Position numbers and translations under genes: made by a program. The notes beneath the pieces are model-generated. The model made no database searches. It was given only the letters and a program-made list of their open reading frames with translations, and was not told the DNA's origin. A stretch of 64,000 nt of DNA, taken from NCBI GenBank assembly GCA_963585895.1, contig OY757904.1:154843919-154907918 (forward strand). Reading direction: 5' to 3'. Position 1 is the first letter of the stretch. Each line of letters opens with the position of its first letter. Shown here piece by piece: positions 50,931-62,575 of this stretch. Origin of the DNA: Sepioteuthis lessoniana. Taxonomy: Eukaryota; Mollusca; Cephalopoda; Myopsida; Loliginidae.

Positions 50931-51895
50931 TTTCAATGGCCGTCGATGGCAGTGGAAAATAAATTCTAGAAAAAATAGGATCTATGAGTCCCTTGTTGCC
51001 GAAACAAAAGGTGGTGAACGTCGATAAATTAATAAGTTACAAGAAACGATTGGACAAAGAAATCACGTGCCTTGTGTTGCCAACTGCGTCTGAGCATTTG
51101 ATTTTGTCCCGCGGAAAATAAATCTTGTGTTTACGGACGGTCACGTGAAATGGTCATCTATATATACACTACACTTTCCCCAATTTAGATCTCTTATTCT
51201 TTGCTTTCTCAGTTAGTAACACAGAGCTCAAGACACGTGACACTGACATAGTCTGTGACTCAAAGGGCTCGCCCGCTTTCCTCTTTCGTTCTGCCTTCCC
51301 GCTGGACGTATTCCAGTCCCACGCACACACACGGCCTCAGACATTTCGTCACATACAGAGACAGACAGAAAGTCAACGTGGTAGGACATACATCCCTCAA
51401 AAATACATTGCCATTCTCGTGTATATTAGTACTTCGGGTCGAATACTTAGTCAAATCCCATAGACAGTCACACAGGACACTTTTTAATATTTTATTTCCT
51501 CGAATAGACTTACATAATTGGATATGAATGTAAGGATTCTGACATTCTTATCTTTTGTTTTAAGTAAAATACTCATTCACAAAAATATTCTTGATAGTCA
51601 CACACACACATACACAGAAGAATATTTAAGAAAAAATATTCTGACATTCATACCGAATTGTAATGTTTCCTTCTTTTTTTCCTTGGTGATATATACATTT
51701 ATTTTGTTTTCTATTGCCTTGTTATGTAATATTCATTTGCCTACGTTGTTTATATTATTTGCATTTTAACAACATAACCAACAACACTCTGTCATTTAAG
51801 TACACCATTTTGCTGGAATTCTGACTGCTGTTATTAGAAAGAAAATAGAATTTATTTACTAAGATTTCGTAGGCTTAGTTTATTTTTATAAGTTC
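50931..51895 (+). repeat. Right arm, B2 (uninterrupted)
   Basis: Near-identical to 19,700-20,660, with CACGTG near 51,065, 51,142 and 51,235. Confidence 0.7.
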
Positions 51896-51927
51896 CCTTG
51901 TAGAAAATCAAACCGTAACCACATCAC

Positions 51928-52437
51928 GCATGCAATCTCCATTGATTTATTAGTCTAACTCTCCAGATAGGTCTTCGTTAATCCATACCTCTTTTCCCCA
52001 CTTAAGTTTATTCTTGTAAGCTTATCTATAGAAAAGTGAGCAGTAACCACATCACACATGCATTTTCGATTGTCTAACTATTCCATCTCTCCAGCTAGGT
52101 CTAAGCTAATCAGTTCGTCTTTTTCTTAATTTAATTTATTTTCGTAAGTTCTTATGTAGAGGATCAACTTTAATCAAATCACGCATGCAATCTCCATTGT
52201 TTTATTAGTCTATCTCTCCAGATAGGTCTTCGTTAATCCATACCTCTTTTCCTCACTTAAGTTTATTCTTGTAAGCTTTTCTGTAGAAAAGTGAGCAGTA
52301 ACCACATCACACGTGCATTTTCGATTGTCTTACTACTCTAGTTCTCTAGCTAGGTCTAAGCTAACCAGTTCGTCTTTTTCTTAATTTAATTTATTTTCGT
52401 AAGTTCTTATGTAGAGGATCAACTTTAATCAAATCAC
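51928..52437 (+). repeat. Tandem duplication of a 255-bp segment
   Basis: Units 51,928-52,182 and 52,183-52,437 each run from one GCATGCAATCTCCATTG to the next. B1 has one copy (20,695-20,948). The repeated GCATGCAATCTCC string probably mediated unequal exchange. Confidence 0.9.
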
Positions 52438-52746
52438 GCATGCAATCTCCATTGTTTTACTGCTCCAACTCTCCTGCTAGTTCTACGTTAATCACTGAAA
52501 GAAATGGTTAACATTAAATTGAATTGTTAGTGTTAGATAAATTTATACTTGAAACCATTTTACTGTGAATAAACAAATACGAAATGGCTCGTTTAAAATG
52601 TTACCGACAAAGTATTTGTTGACGAATCTTATATTTGATTTATATATCTACAAAGAGGATTGGCAGTAAACAACATACTTGAGTTGATATGCCGCGACCG
52701 GCCTATGAACGTAAACATATCAGATTATACCTTCGCCCTAGAGAAA
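52438..52746 (+). repeat. Outer unit sequence, B2
   Basis: Matches 20,949-21,257, ending at the deletion junction with repeat X. No gene seen. Confidence 0.6.
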
Positions 52747-53318
52747 TCCCCCCAGGCTTATACCCCCTTGGGGGGTTATTACCTGGCGCCTGAGGCGCCC
52801 CAAAAGGGAGAATGCCGACGGGTCCGAAGGTATTTTTGGCCTTGCCGGACGCGTGGGGGCTTCAGCCCTGCAACCGGGGCCACCTTAAAAAGGGGCTTGT
52901 GGCATATTCGTGCTTTGGTGGGACGCTTTGATGAATACAGAGGTCTCTGCGGACGCTCTAGGGCGTTTGTATGTGGCTTTCCTCTCCGGTTCTTGTGTTA
53001 CATTCAGTAGACCGTCTTACCTCTGAGCGGTTCTGCTGGGTGTGCCTCGGCACTGGAGATTTCCTCCAGCCTCAGGGGGCCATCCCCCCAGGCTTTTACC
53101 CCCTTCGGGGGGTTTATTACCTGGCGCATGAGGCGCCCCTGAAAAGGGAATGTCGACGAGGCCGAAGGTATTTTTGGCCTTGCCGGACGCGTGTGGGCTT
53201 CGGCCCTGCAACCGGGCCCACCTTAAAAACGGCCTTGTGGCCTATTCGTGCGTTGATGGGACGCAACGATATATAACAGAGGTCTCACTAAGACCAGCCG
53301 GTCTTAACAATCCCTCGG
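52747..53318 (+). repeat. Repeat X, doubly truncated copy
   Basis: Corresponds to 21,685-22,255. The first ~430 bp of the B1 copy are deleted at a 'gagaaat|cccccc' junction, leaving part of the first and all of the second tandem unit plus the first array hairpin (TAAGACC/GGTCTTA). Confidence 0.8.
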
Positions 53319-54108
53319 TTTGAAAGCGTTTGGCCTTGTTGCAGATATGACAGGCCAGTGTTTAAGAGACCCTGACACACAACTTGCAACATGTTGTGTG
53401 GTGATGGCCGGCACGTCGGTAGGCCCACAGGTGGCATACGCGAACAAGGACGATGCTTTCCTGAGACTATTGAAGGAATATCCTTCAATATCTGTCCCCT
53501 ACTTTCATAAGGAAGTTTTGCCACATTCCATAACACACGACATAGAGACAAAAGGCCCACCCATCCATAGTAAAGCTAGGCGTTTAGCACCAGATAAGGC
53601 AAAAGCTGCGAAAGCAGAAATTCAGCAAATGATGAAGCTTAGCATAGTCCGCCCTTCAAAGAGCGAATGGGCTTCGCCTCTGCACTTAGTCAGTAAAGGC
53701 CCTAACACATGGCGTGTATGCAGAGACTATAGAGCTCTGAATGCTGCAACCAAACCTGACAGATATCCTGTCCTGCATATCCAAGACGTAACGGCAGAAG
53801 CCCAGAATAATAAGATTTTCACGAAATTAGAACTAATTCGGGCATATCACCAAATACCAGTGGAGCCTGATCACATTCCCAAAACGGCCATTATTATGCC
53901 GTTTGGAATGTTTGAATTTGTACGTGTTCCATTTGGGTTGCGGAATGCAGCACAGACATTCCAAAGGTTTATAGACAAGGTTTTGCCCGATTTGCCGTTC
54001 GTGTGTGCATATATAGACGATGTCCTCATTGCTAGCAAAAATATGCAGGAACACATAGACCATGTGCGTCAAGTGTTTGAACGCCTGAAACAATATGGTG
54101 TAGTTTAA
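53319..54108 (+). pseudogene. Ty3/Gypsy reverse transcriptase, B2 copy
   Basis: Begins abruptly after repeat X. The ~1,158 bp that include gag and the protease active site in B1 (22,256-23,413) are absent. RT motifs are kept: WRVCRDYRALN, FTKLELIRAYHQIP (the catalytic LDL Asp is Glu here), VPFGLRNAAQTFQRF and YIDDVLIA. It ends at the same TAA after YGVV as B1. Confidence 0.9.
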
Positions 54109-55131
54109 AACCCATTGAAGTGTACCTTTGGTCAATCCGAAGTTATATTTTTGGGACAGCATATTTCAGAGATGGGAATTTCCCCATCACCGGAGACGGT
54201 TAAGTCTATTCGAGATTTTCCTATTCCTGCTAAAATGAGACAGTTACGTCAATTTTTAGGACTTGTAAATTTTTACCGTAGGTTCCTCCCTCACTGTGCC
54301 CAAGTACTTTTGCCATTGACAGGTATGTTTACAAATGCGAAGAACTGCGACATAGCATTGTCAGAGAATGCAGTAACGGCATTCAACAAGGTGAAGGCCA
54401 TATTGGAAGACACCACCAAGTTATCTCACATTCAACCCGATTGTGAACTTTGCCTGGCAGTGGACGCATCTGCAACTGGAATTGGAGCCGTCCTGCAGCA
54501 GAAATGCAACAATGACTGGTGACCTATTTCTTTCTTCTCCAGAAAATTTACAGACGCGGAAACACGCTTCAGCACGTTTTCCAGAGAATTGTTAGCCTCA
54601 TTCTCGGCATTGCGACATTTTCGTCAACTCCTAGAAGGGCTGCAGTTTTATATTCTTACGGACCACAAGCCTCTACTCGGCGCCTTACAATCTTCTTCGG
54701 ATAAATACTCTCCCCGAGAGATTCGACAGTTGGACTACTTACTCCAATTCACATCGGATATCAGGCATGTCAAAGGAAAAGACCACACCCCAGCAGACAC
54801 CTTGTCACGTGGAATAAATTCGTTCACGTTGGGACCTTCCATTGATGCCAACACATTAGCCGGAGAACAAGAAAAAGATGAGCTCCTGCAAAATCTTCTG
54901 CAGAATAATGAGACATCATTGCAGTTGGTGAAAATTACTCGTGCAGACAGTCACAAGAAAATAGTATGCGACATCAGCACAGACAAACTGCGCCCATATG
55001 TCCCAGCATCCTTACGGAAAGATATATTCGGTGGAGTGCACGGATTATCACACCCCGGTGCAAATGCATCAAAACGCTTGATGACCGACTGGTACGTCTG
55101 GCCAAAGATGAAAACAGACGTGAGAAAGTAG
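54109..55131 (+). pseudogene. Ty3/Gypsy RNase H and integrase N-terminal part, B2 copy
   Basis: Retains the RNase H region deleted in B1: LAVDASATGIGAVLQQ, FFSRKFTDAETRFSTFSREL and ILTDHKPLL. A TGA lies after CNNDW (54,520-54,522). The frame continues into the integrase HHCC domain and stops at a TAG (55,129-55,131) just before CVKC; B1 has TGG there. Confidence 0.9.
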
Positions 55132-56017
55132 ACAAAGATGTGTGTGAAGTGCCAAAAGGCCAAGGTTGGCCGACATACACGAGCACCTCCAGGCACATTT
55201 CCAGTGCCTGACGAAAGATTTAAGCACATACACATTGACATCACCGGTCCATTCCCCACATGTGAGGGTCAATGCTATGTGATGACCTATATTGACAGAT
55301 TTTTGCGGTGGTTCGAAGCACTACCGATGCCAGATATGACAGCATACACGACAGCCAGAACCTTCCTTGCCGGATGGGTAGCGAGATATGGTGTCCCGGA
55401 GCTGGTAACGACAGATAGAAGTCGTCAGTTCGAGTCAGAACTCTTCCATAAACTATCAGCACTTTTGGGCACCAGAAACATCCACACTACTGCATATCAT
55501 CCACAAGCAAACGGTGCAGTCGAGCGATTATACCGTAGCCTAAAGGCCTCTTTACGTGCGGTGCTTACCAGCAATGCAAAGTGGTTAGAACATCTTCCAC
55601 TAATATTGTTGGTACTGCGCACCGTAGTAAAGAGGCATATGGATGGCTCAGCAGCAGAAGCGCTGTACGGTACCACTTTGCGCTTACCAGCGTAATACTT
55701 TTTCGACGCACCTGAGAAAGTGTGGGATGTTACATCATTTGTAGATAGACTTACCAAAATATGACCAAGATGGCAGGAGAAAAAAAAAAGTGCATTAAAA
55801 CATATGTACCAAAGGCTCTAGAGAAATGCACGCAAGTATTTGTTTGAGATAAAGCTAGGTCGCATTCCCTGCAACCACCGAATCGCGGCCCCTTTAAAGG
55901 TACAAAGAAATGCAACAAGTTCTTCAGCGTTCTCATTAAGGATGAAGTGCAAAACATCTCCATCGACAGACAAAAACCTGCAACACTGGAGGATGCTTTC
56001 CTAGAAGTAGCACGCTA
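55132..56017 (+). pseudogene. Ty3/Gypsy integrase core and tail, B2 copy
   Basis: Keeps CVKC of the zinc domain and all three DDE residues (HIDITGPF, TTDRSRQFES, GAVERLYRSL). Unlike B1 it reads through the NAKW position. It ends at the shared TAA after LRLPA (55,693-55,695), followed by the same decayed tail. Confidence 0.9.
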
Positions 56018-56227
56018 ACCCTGGATGCCAGTGGAATTGACTCTAGAAAAATGCCCTAAAGAAAAAAAAACACGTTCGGGCAGATAGGCAAGATGGCTTG
56101 CAATTTTAAGGAACTTTGTTTCAAAATAAATAAATAAATAAAAAAGAAACATAAAAAATGTACATTTTTTTTCTGTCCTTTTCGGTGGTTTCCCTCATGA
56201 CGCTCAATTTAAGATACTCCGTATTTT
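56018..56227 (+). other. Gypsy 3' untranslated region, B2
   Basis: Near-identical to 25,793-26,003. No other feature. Confidence 0.5.
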
Positions 56228-56244
56228 GGGGGGAGGAGGGGGAG
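56228..56244 (+). other. Polypurine tract, B2 Gypsy copy
   Basis: A G/A-only run (GGGGGGAGGAGGGGGAG) directly before TGTTGTGGGG. Confidence 0.8.
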
Positions 56245-56559
56245 TGTTGTGGGGACTCCAAAATAAGAGACACCGACAAAGGAGTAAGCTGCCCTTGTCA
56301 GTCAGCTTACTGCGTCTTTTCTGGGAAAGATGGTTTTTTATGACCCTCAACAAAGAGGGGAAAGATGACATTCCACCAGTCGGGGATTTCGTGAACTTTC
56401 TTGTCTCTGTATTTATGTAAGCAGTAGTATATATATGTTGGTTAGCAAAGAAGTAAAATGGGTTAAATGTATTTGGGCTCAGTGTTCATTATTTTATATT
56501 AAATGGTGTGTTGGGTTTGATGGGATCACTGATACGAGTACATAAATTGTTAAACCCAT
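56245..56559 (+). mobile_element. 3' LTR, B2 Gypsy copy (right end approximate)
   Basis: Near-identical to 26,020-26,330. Confidence 0.65.
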
Positions 56560-57510
56560 TAAAACCAAAACGAGTAAGTTTTGTTTGTGGAACGAGTGAT
56601 AAACACTATCTGCTCACAAAGTTCATAGACGTCAGTACTATAGACTTATGCATAAAGCATACATCAATCTTGATATCTATCTATCTATCTATGTATCTGT
56701 GTTTTGTGATGCCACTTGTGTAATGTGAACATTACGCAGCTTTCATGTTCAGCTTTTGTATTTTGAAATTTTACATATGAACGTCTCTATTTAGATGCTC
56801 TCACCTCTTTACACTTTCTTAATTCCATTGTATAAATGCAGCAATGGCCGATGATTTTACCCAGAATTTCTCTTCTGCTTGATATGCCATTAAATCAAAC
56901 CAAACCAAACTAATGATTAAATCCAATATTGCTAATAAAACCTTAATAAAACATTGAGGAATTCCATTTGACACATAGATCGGACACAAAGATATATCAG
57001 CACTAATACACATCGTCGACCTGACAGTAATGGTAATGAAAGTTTACTCCCCATTCACTAAAGCCTCAAAATTCGTGTGTCAACATCGGATGCACTTTAA
57101 TGTCCTCTCCAATATCCTGAATGCTTTCATTCAATTCAATATTATTCTTTTGATTGCTTACAGTTAAACGCTTTTAACTATAATAAATCATTAGATAGTT
57201 CTATACGACTCATAGATAAGAAAGCGAAATGATTTCGCTTAAATATCTGTAATTTATTTATTTAATCTTATAACAGCAGTAAAAAACTGTGGGTGTGTGT
57301 TTCTATGTGCAAACAATATATGCAACGTGGACTACAAGTCAATACAAGAAAAAACTTTTTTTATATATATACCATCTAGTAAAAAAGGAAACATTACAGA
57401 GACAGTATTAAATTTCGAATATAGTTTGTTAAATATCCGTGTGTGTGTGTGTGTGTGTGCGTGTTTGTGTGAAACTGTGCATGAAAGTAAGACGAATATT
57501 AGGCTGAATG
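56560..57510 (+). repeat. Unit sequence and outer left arm, B2/A2
   Basis: Matches 26,331-27,277, with a longer GT microsatellite (57,439-57,470). No gene seen. Confidence 0.65.
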
Positions 57511-57524
57511 AGTATTTTGTTTCA
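57505..57524 (+). other. Empty target site of the Gmr1-like insertion
   Basis: Here 'ggctgaatgagtattttgtttcag' is continuous, whereas at 27,277/32,302 the same sequence is split by the 5,024-bp element. The single GTAT here against ATAT and GTAT at the insertion supports a 4-bp duplication. Confidence 0.93.
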
Positions 57525-58320
57525 GAATGAAGGGTAAGATTGTCAGGATTCTTATTTATGTTTATGTGTTTTTATCTAGGTGTATTCGGGAAGAGTAAAT
57601 ATTAAAAGTGTCCTGTAGACTATATGTGTATGTTGAGTTAATATTACATACAAGGTAGTAATACGCAGAAGAAGGGCAATGTATTTTAGAAGGCCGTGTT
57701 TTCTCCCCTGTTGGTCATTTGTCTCTTTAAGGATTTGAAGAAGAGTCTGAGGCCATGTGCCAGTGTGTCCAGCCTAAAGGCAGAAGGGGTAAGAAAACAG
57801 GTCGCACACTATATAGGCAGCCATGTTACATGTTTTGAGCTGGATGTCGCAAGCTGAGACAGCGAGGAATGAGAGAATAAGCTTTCGAAAGTGTAGACTA
57901 TATATAGTAAACATGTCATATGAAGAGCCCGGAACACGTGATTTATTTTGCAGAGGAGAACACTGTGTGTGCGGATGTAGTTGGGCGCACAAGTTACGTG
58001 ATTTCTTTGTCCAATAGTTACAGGAAACTAATAAATATACCTATATGAGTAAGTTTTGTGTGGGGAACGAGTGATTTCTTGATATTATTTTGGAGAATTA
58101 TTTTGCAGAGGCGGATATCGACGGCCAATTAAAAAATATAGGATTGAAAATGCTAAAATGTGATTTCTTTGTCCAATAGTTTCAGGAAACTAATTAATAT
58201 ACCTATATGAGGAATTTTTGTTTGGGGAACGAGTGATTTATTGATAATATTTTAGAGAATAATTTTGCACAGACGGACATCGACGAGCAATTAAAAAATA
58301 TAGGAGTGAAAATGCTAAAA
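57525..58320 (-). repeat. Left inverted arm, block A2
   Basis: Matches 32,302-33,110, including the two ~162-bp tandem segments (57,998-58,159 and 58,160-58,320). Confidence 0.7.
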
Positions 58321-58461
58321 TACACATTTTTTGTGTAAGAATTGGTGTTCTGATCTAAGAGCTTATTTTCTTTCGTACATTTGACGAATTGTCCTTCTTT
58401 AGACGAATTATAGGAAGTAAAAGAGCCTACACAGACATTGTTATAGTATGAAAAGGTTTAC

Positions 58462-58533
58462 CTTCACGGCGGGGAAGCGAATATCGGTCTCTCGCGTGAA
58501 AGTCGGTGATATTTACCACTATACTACCGAGGA
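58462..58533 (-). pseudogene. tRNA-Asp-derived pseudogene
   Basis: Same eroded form as 33,252-33,323. Confidence 0.8.
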
Positions 58534-58963
58534 CCGGCTTAAACAAACTTTCTCACTGCTCATATTTTAACACATAATAATAACATCACTCGCACGTGGT
58601 TGTCTACTGACTTGAAACTGTAAACACTATCTGCTCACAATGTTCATAGACGATCAGTACTATAGACTTATGCATAAAGCTCACATCAATCCTGACATCT
58701 CTCAGTCTATCTATCTATCTATCTATGTATCTGTGTTTTGTGATGCCACTTGCGTAATGTGAACATTTTTCAGCTTTCATGTTCAGCTTTTGAAATTTTA
58801 CATCTGAATGTCTCTATTTACATGTTCTCACCTCTTGAATGAAGTATATATCAATATTAATATTATCTCTCTCTATCGCTCTCTATATCTCTCTATCCGT
58901 TTTATGATGACATTCTGAAACGAAGTATTGGAAGCAAATAAGACATTGTATTAAAAGACTTAC
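58534..58963 (+). repeat. Spacer with (TATC)n; no gene seen
   Basis: Matches 33,324-33,749. Confidence 0.65.
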
Positions 58964-59035
58964 CTCCCTGGCGGGGAATCGAACCCCGGTTTCCCGCGTG
59001 ACAGGCGGGGATACTTACCACTATACTACCAAGGA
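58964..59035 (-). tRNA. tRNA-Asp (GTC), acceptor-stem variant
   Basis: Like the 33,750 copy, with the paired T5-A68 change, but with the usual CTGTCAC anticodon loop and a G-to-A change in the variable region (GCGGGAAACC). All stems remain paired, and a minus-strand TTTT follows within 10 nt. Confidence 0.9.
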
Positions 59036-59225
59036 CGGGTTGTCTAATTCACTTCACGGCTGACATTTTTACATAATAACATCACTCGCTGAAGGTCGAC
59101 TACTGACTCGAAACGTTAAAGAATCTCTGATGAGAATGTTTATCAATCAGTACTACAGATAAGGTAGTTTATATCAACATCAATATCAATATTAATACCT
59201 ATCTATCTTCCTCCCGTTTTCTCTC

Positions 59226-59310
<85 letters not shown>

Positions 59311-59687
59311 ATATATATATATCCCTTTTTTTGTAATCTGAACATTACGCAGCTTTCCCATTTATGTTGTGTATTTTAAGATTTTAGATATAAACTCTCA
59401 CCTTTTTTTACAGGCTCAATTTAATTTCATAACAGCAGCAATGATCGATCATTTTTCTTAGAATTTCTATTCTCATTCGACTCCACATTGAAGATTTGAA
59501 AAAGTCTCTTGTAGAAGAAGTAAGTCCTTGTTTCTATGTTAATCTAACTTTAAAGATGAAAGAAGACTTTTTCTCTAAATGTTATATGAAATTTGTTATT
59601 TTTTACGTTCATTTGAATTTTGTTACTGGATGTGCTGTGAATGGAACATCTGGATTTGACACATACAGTTTTATGTAAGATTATTAC
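59036..59687 (+). repeat. Spacer with expanded (CT)n(AT)n microsatellite
   Basis: CT and AT runs span 59,223-59,322, roughly 55 bp longer than in A1 (34,010-34,052). No gene seen. Confidence 0.8.
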
Positions 59688-59758
59688 CTCCCGGTGGGTA
59701 ATCGGACCCCTGTTGTCTTCGTGACAGACGAGGAAACTAACCACAATACTACAGAGGA
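59688..59758 (-). pseudogene. tRNA-Asp-derived pseudogene
   Basis: Same eroded form as 34,416-34,486. Confidence 0.75.
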
Positions 59759-60484
59759 CCAGTTTTTCTAATAATCCTCACGGTTGATATTTGAACAGTT
59801 AATAATAACAAGACACGAGTGAGGTTGTTGACAGATTCTGCTAGTGATATATAGAAATATTTGGAATCATTTAACGTTGTAGGAATGAATGAACTTTGGC
59901 TTGTTTTAATACATGATCAACAAAATGTGTTTAAAAATCATATATATGTACAGATATAAAAAGGATTTGGCCTTTTATTTTGGGAAAGAGTGATTCAAGA
60001 ATACTATTTTAAAGAATTTTTTTTTACACACGCCGTCATTTAAAAATTGTTGGAGGGTAAATCCTAAAAACAAATTTTTTGTCTAAGAATTAGCGTTCTG
60101 ATCTGTTACCACATTGAATATTTGGTAGAATCAATGCTGAAGAAGAAGAAGAAGAAGAAGAAGAAGAAGAAGAAGAAGAAGAAGAAGAAGAAGATAGAGA
60201 AGAAGAAAAAAAGGATCTTTCTTATGATTATTTAAAGTCCCCCCCCCCAAAAAAAAATGAAATGCTTTTTCTCAATATCAAAGTAAATTTCGTACATTTC
60301 ATTTTCGTAAGCTGAACCCCTGGAAATGAATTTTTAGAAACTTTATACACATTTATTAATATTTATGCGAATCATAAGAGCTTACAGAGACATTTTAATA
60401 GTATCGATACATTTACCTTCTCACCGTCTGCTCTTCAATAGCAGCAGCAGCAGAATGGACACAATGAGGGAAACAGTCTAATTT
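59759..60484 (+). repeat. Unit sequence with long (GAA)n tract
   Basis: GAA/AAG triplets at 60,137-60,194, then C- and A-runs. Matches 34,487-35,226, apart from a 5-7 bp deletion near 60,258 and one extra AGC triplet near 60,440. Confidence 0.7.
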
Positions 60485-60823
60485 ATGGACCCCTTGCGTC
60501 AATTTCTCTTAGACCAAGGGTTCCGAGTTGAATATGAATTAGATGAATTCAATAAGCCACACACAGGAACAACTCTTAGTCGCCTCCAGTATTGGCTATG
60601 TCGACTGCGAGGAAAAATGACGCTCCGACACCTAGCGACTGCACGTCTGGGCAACATTTTCTGGAGACACTCACGCTTCTCCCCGAAACAACCAGAACCA
60701 CAAACTCACAGTGACTTCAACGTTTCTCTCCTCACACAGCAAACACGACTTTTGCTACACTATGGCGAATATATCTCCCTCGCACGTCCAACGACACGCC
60801 CTGCTTTCTCCACTCCATTATAA
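60485..60823 (+). CDS. Hypothetical 112-codon ORF, unknown
   Basis: An open frame from ATG with a Leu/Arg/Thr-rich product, no signal peptide, no membrane segment and no recognised motif. The A1 counterpart has a nonsense codon at position 43. Substitutions between the copies are not obviously concentrated at third positions. It could be an exon of an undescribed element, but chance is more likely. Confidence 0.2.
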   Translation: MDPLRQFLLDQGFRVEYELDEFNKPHTGTTLSRLQYWLCRLRGKMTLRHLATARLGNIFWRHSRFSPKQPEPQTHSDFNVSLLTQQTRLLLHYGEYISLARPTTRPAFSTPL

Positions 60824-61866
60824 CTTCATTTCGTTTCTTTACTTCTTTCCTTCCTACGAGACTTGCGGCATAAAGGTAAACCCTTTATTCCATGTTGCCA
60901 TTAAAAACCTTCATATAAAACCTAACGGCACCTTCGTCTTCGTACTTCTTCATCCTCCTTTATTAACAACAACACTTAGCGTGGGAATAACACACACGCG
61001 TAAGAATACATTTCTTCACCAAAAATGGTAACAAACATTCTTTATCGCTAAAAATATAATTGCTTGAAATACAATTATTTAATAATTTAACAATTGACAG
61101 ATGTTTAAATTAATTGTTAGTGGTACATAATAATTCTTGTGTTTGAAAGAATATGTTGCAGCTCGTCTAAAAACATATTAAAAAATATTTACTCATCATA
61201 TATATATTTCATATATATGTATAACTAAGATTCGGCATTAAATAACCCAGAATGGTTAATATGCCATAAAAGCCAAACCAAACCAAACCAAACCAAACCA
61301 AACCAATGATGAAATTCAATATTGGTAATAAAACCTTAGTAAAAGATTGAAGAGTTCTATTTGACCGATAGATGGGACCGAAACAGGTATCAGCACTCAT
61401 GGTCATCGTGGAACTGAGAGTAATGATAATGAAAGGGTACTCCACATTCCCCAAAGCTTCAAAGACTGGAGAGTTATCATCAGATGCACTTTAATATCAT
61501 GCCAAAGATACTGAATAGTTTCATTCTATTTTGTATTATTCAATCGTTTGCAAATTCCCGAAAGTTTCAATACTGAAGCCTCAATTAAATTCTATAACAG
61601 CAGCAAGAACCCATAATTTGTTTTAGATCTGACACTACATTAAATATTCGACAGAACCTAAGAAGAAGAAGAAAAAGAAGAAGAAGAAGAAGAAAATACT
61701 TGTTACCATGGTAATTAAAAAAGTAAAAAAGATTTTCTTTCGATATTTAATGAAATTTTGTTTTTTCTTTCGTAGATGCGAGTTTCGTAAACTAAAATGC
61801 TTGGAATGTATTATTGGAAAACGCACATCTTTTACAAACATTTTTATATTAATAAAAAAAAACTAC
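60824..61866 (+). repeat. Unit sequence with six-copy CCAAA tract; no gene seen
   Basis: Matches 35,564-36,596. The CCAAA tract (61,275-61,305) is longer than in A1. Confidence 0.65.
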
Positions 61867-61938
61867 CTCCCCGGCGGGGAATCGAACCCCGGTCTCCCGC
61901 GTGACAGGCGGGGATACTTACCACTATACTACCGAGGA
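61867..61938 (-). tRNA. tRNA-Asp (GTC)
   Basis: Identical to the 36,597 copy over the gene, with a nine-T minus-strand terminator (61,853-61,861) directly after the 3' end. Confidence 0.94.
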
Positions 61939-62069
61939 CAAGCTGTCGCCTTGCGCCTGACTGCTGATATTTTAACAGATAATAATAACAAGACTTTCAT
62001 AAGGTCTGATTTATTATGTTAATGAAAGACGTTGACATTACCTTTATGACTTACAAACTATATCTTTTA

Positions 62070-62575
62070 AATGGTCGTCGATGGTCACGCGGTGGAAAAA
62101 TTCTAGAAAAATACGATTCATGATTCACTTGTTTCTGAAAGAAAACGTGGTGGACGTCGGTAAATTAATTTGTAAGGGGAACCTATTGGACAAAGAAATC
62201 ACTTGTTTTGTATTGCCAACTACGTCTGCGTATTAGTTTTTGTCCTGCACCAAATAAATCTTACGTTTACAGCTCGTCACGTGACAGGGTTACCTCCATC
62301 TACTCTACACTTTCATTCTTTGCTCTCCCAGCAAGAGACACAGAGGTCAAGACACGTGACATAGACTACTATATAGTCTGTAATTCAGAGGACTTACTCT
62401 CTTTTCCTCTCCTTCTGTCTTCCAGCTGGACGAGTTCCGGTCTCGCGCACGCGCACAGCCTCCGACATGTCGTCACATTCCGAGACAGACAGAATATTTG
62501 TGTTGAATACTAAGTCAAGCCCCATATACAGTCGCACAGGACACTTTTTAATATTTTAGTTCATCGAATAGACTT
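62070..62575 (+). repeat. Right arm, block A2
   Basis: Matches 36,791-37,305, with CACGTG near 62,278 and 62,354. The first site is CACGCG here. Confidence 0.65.
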
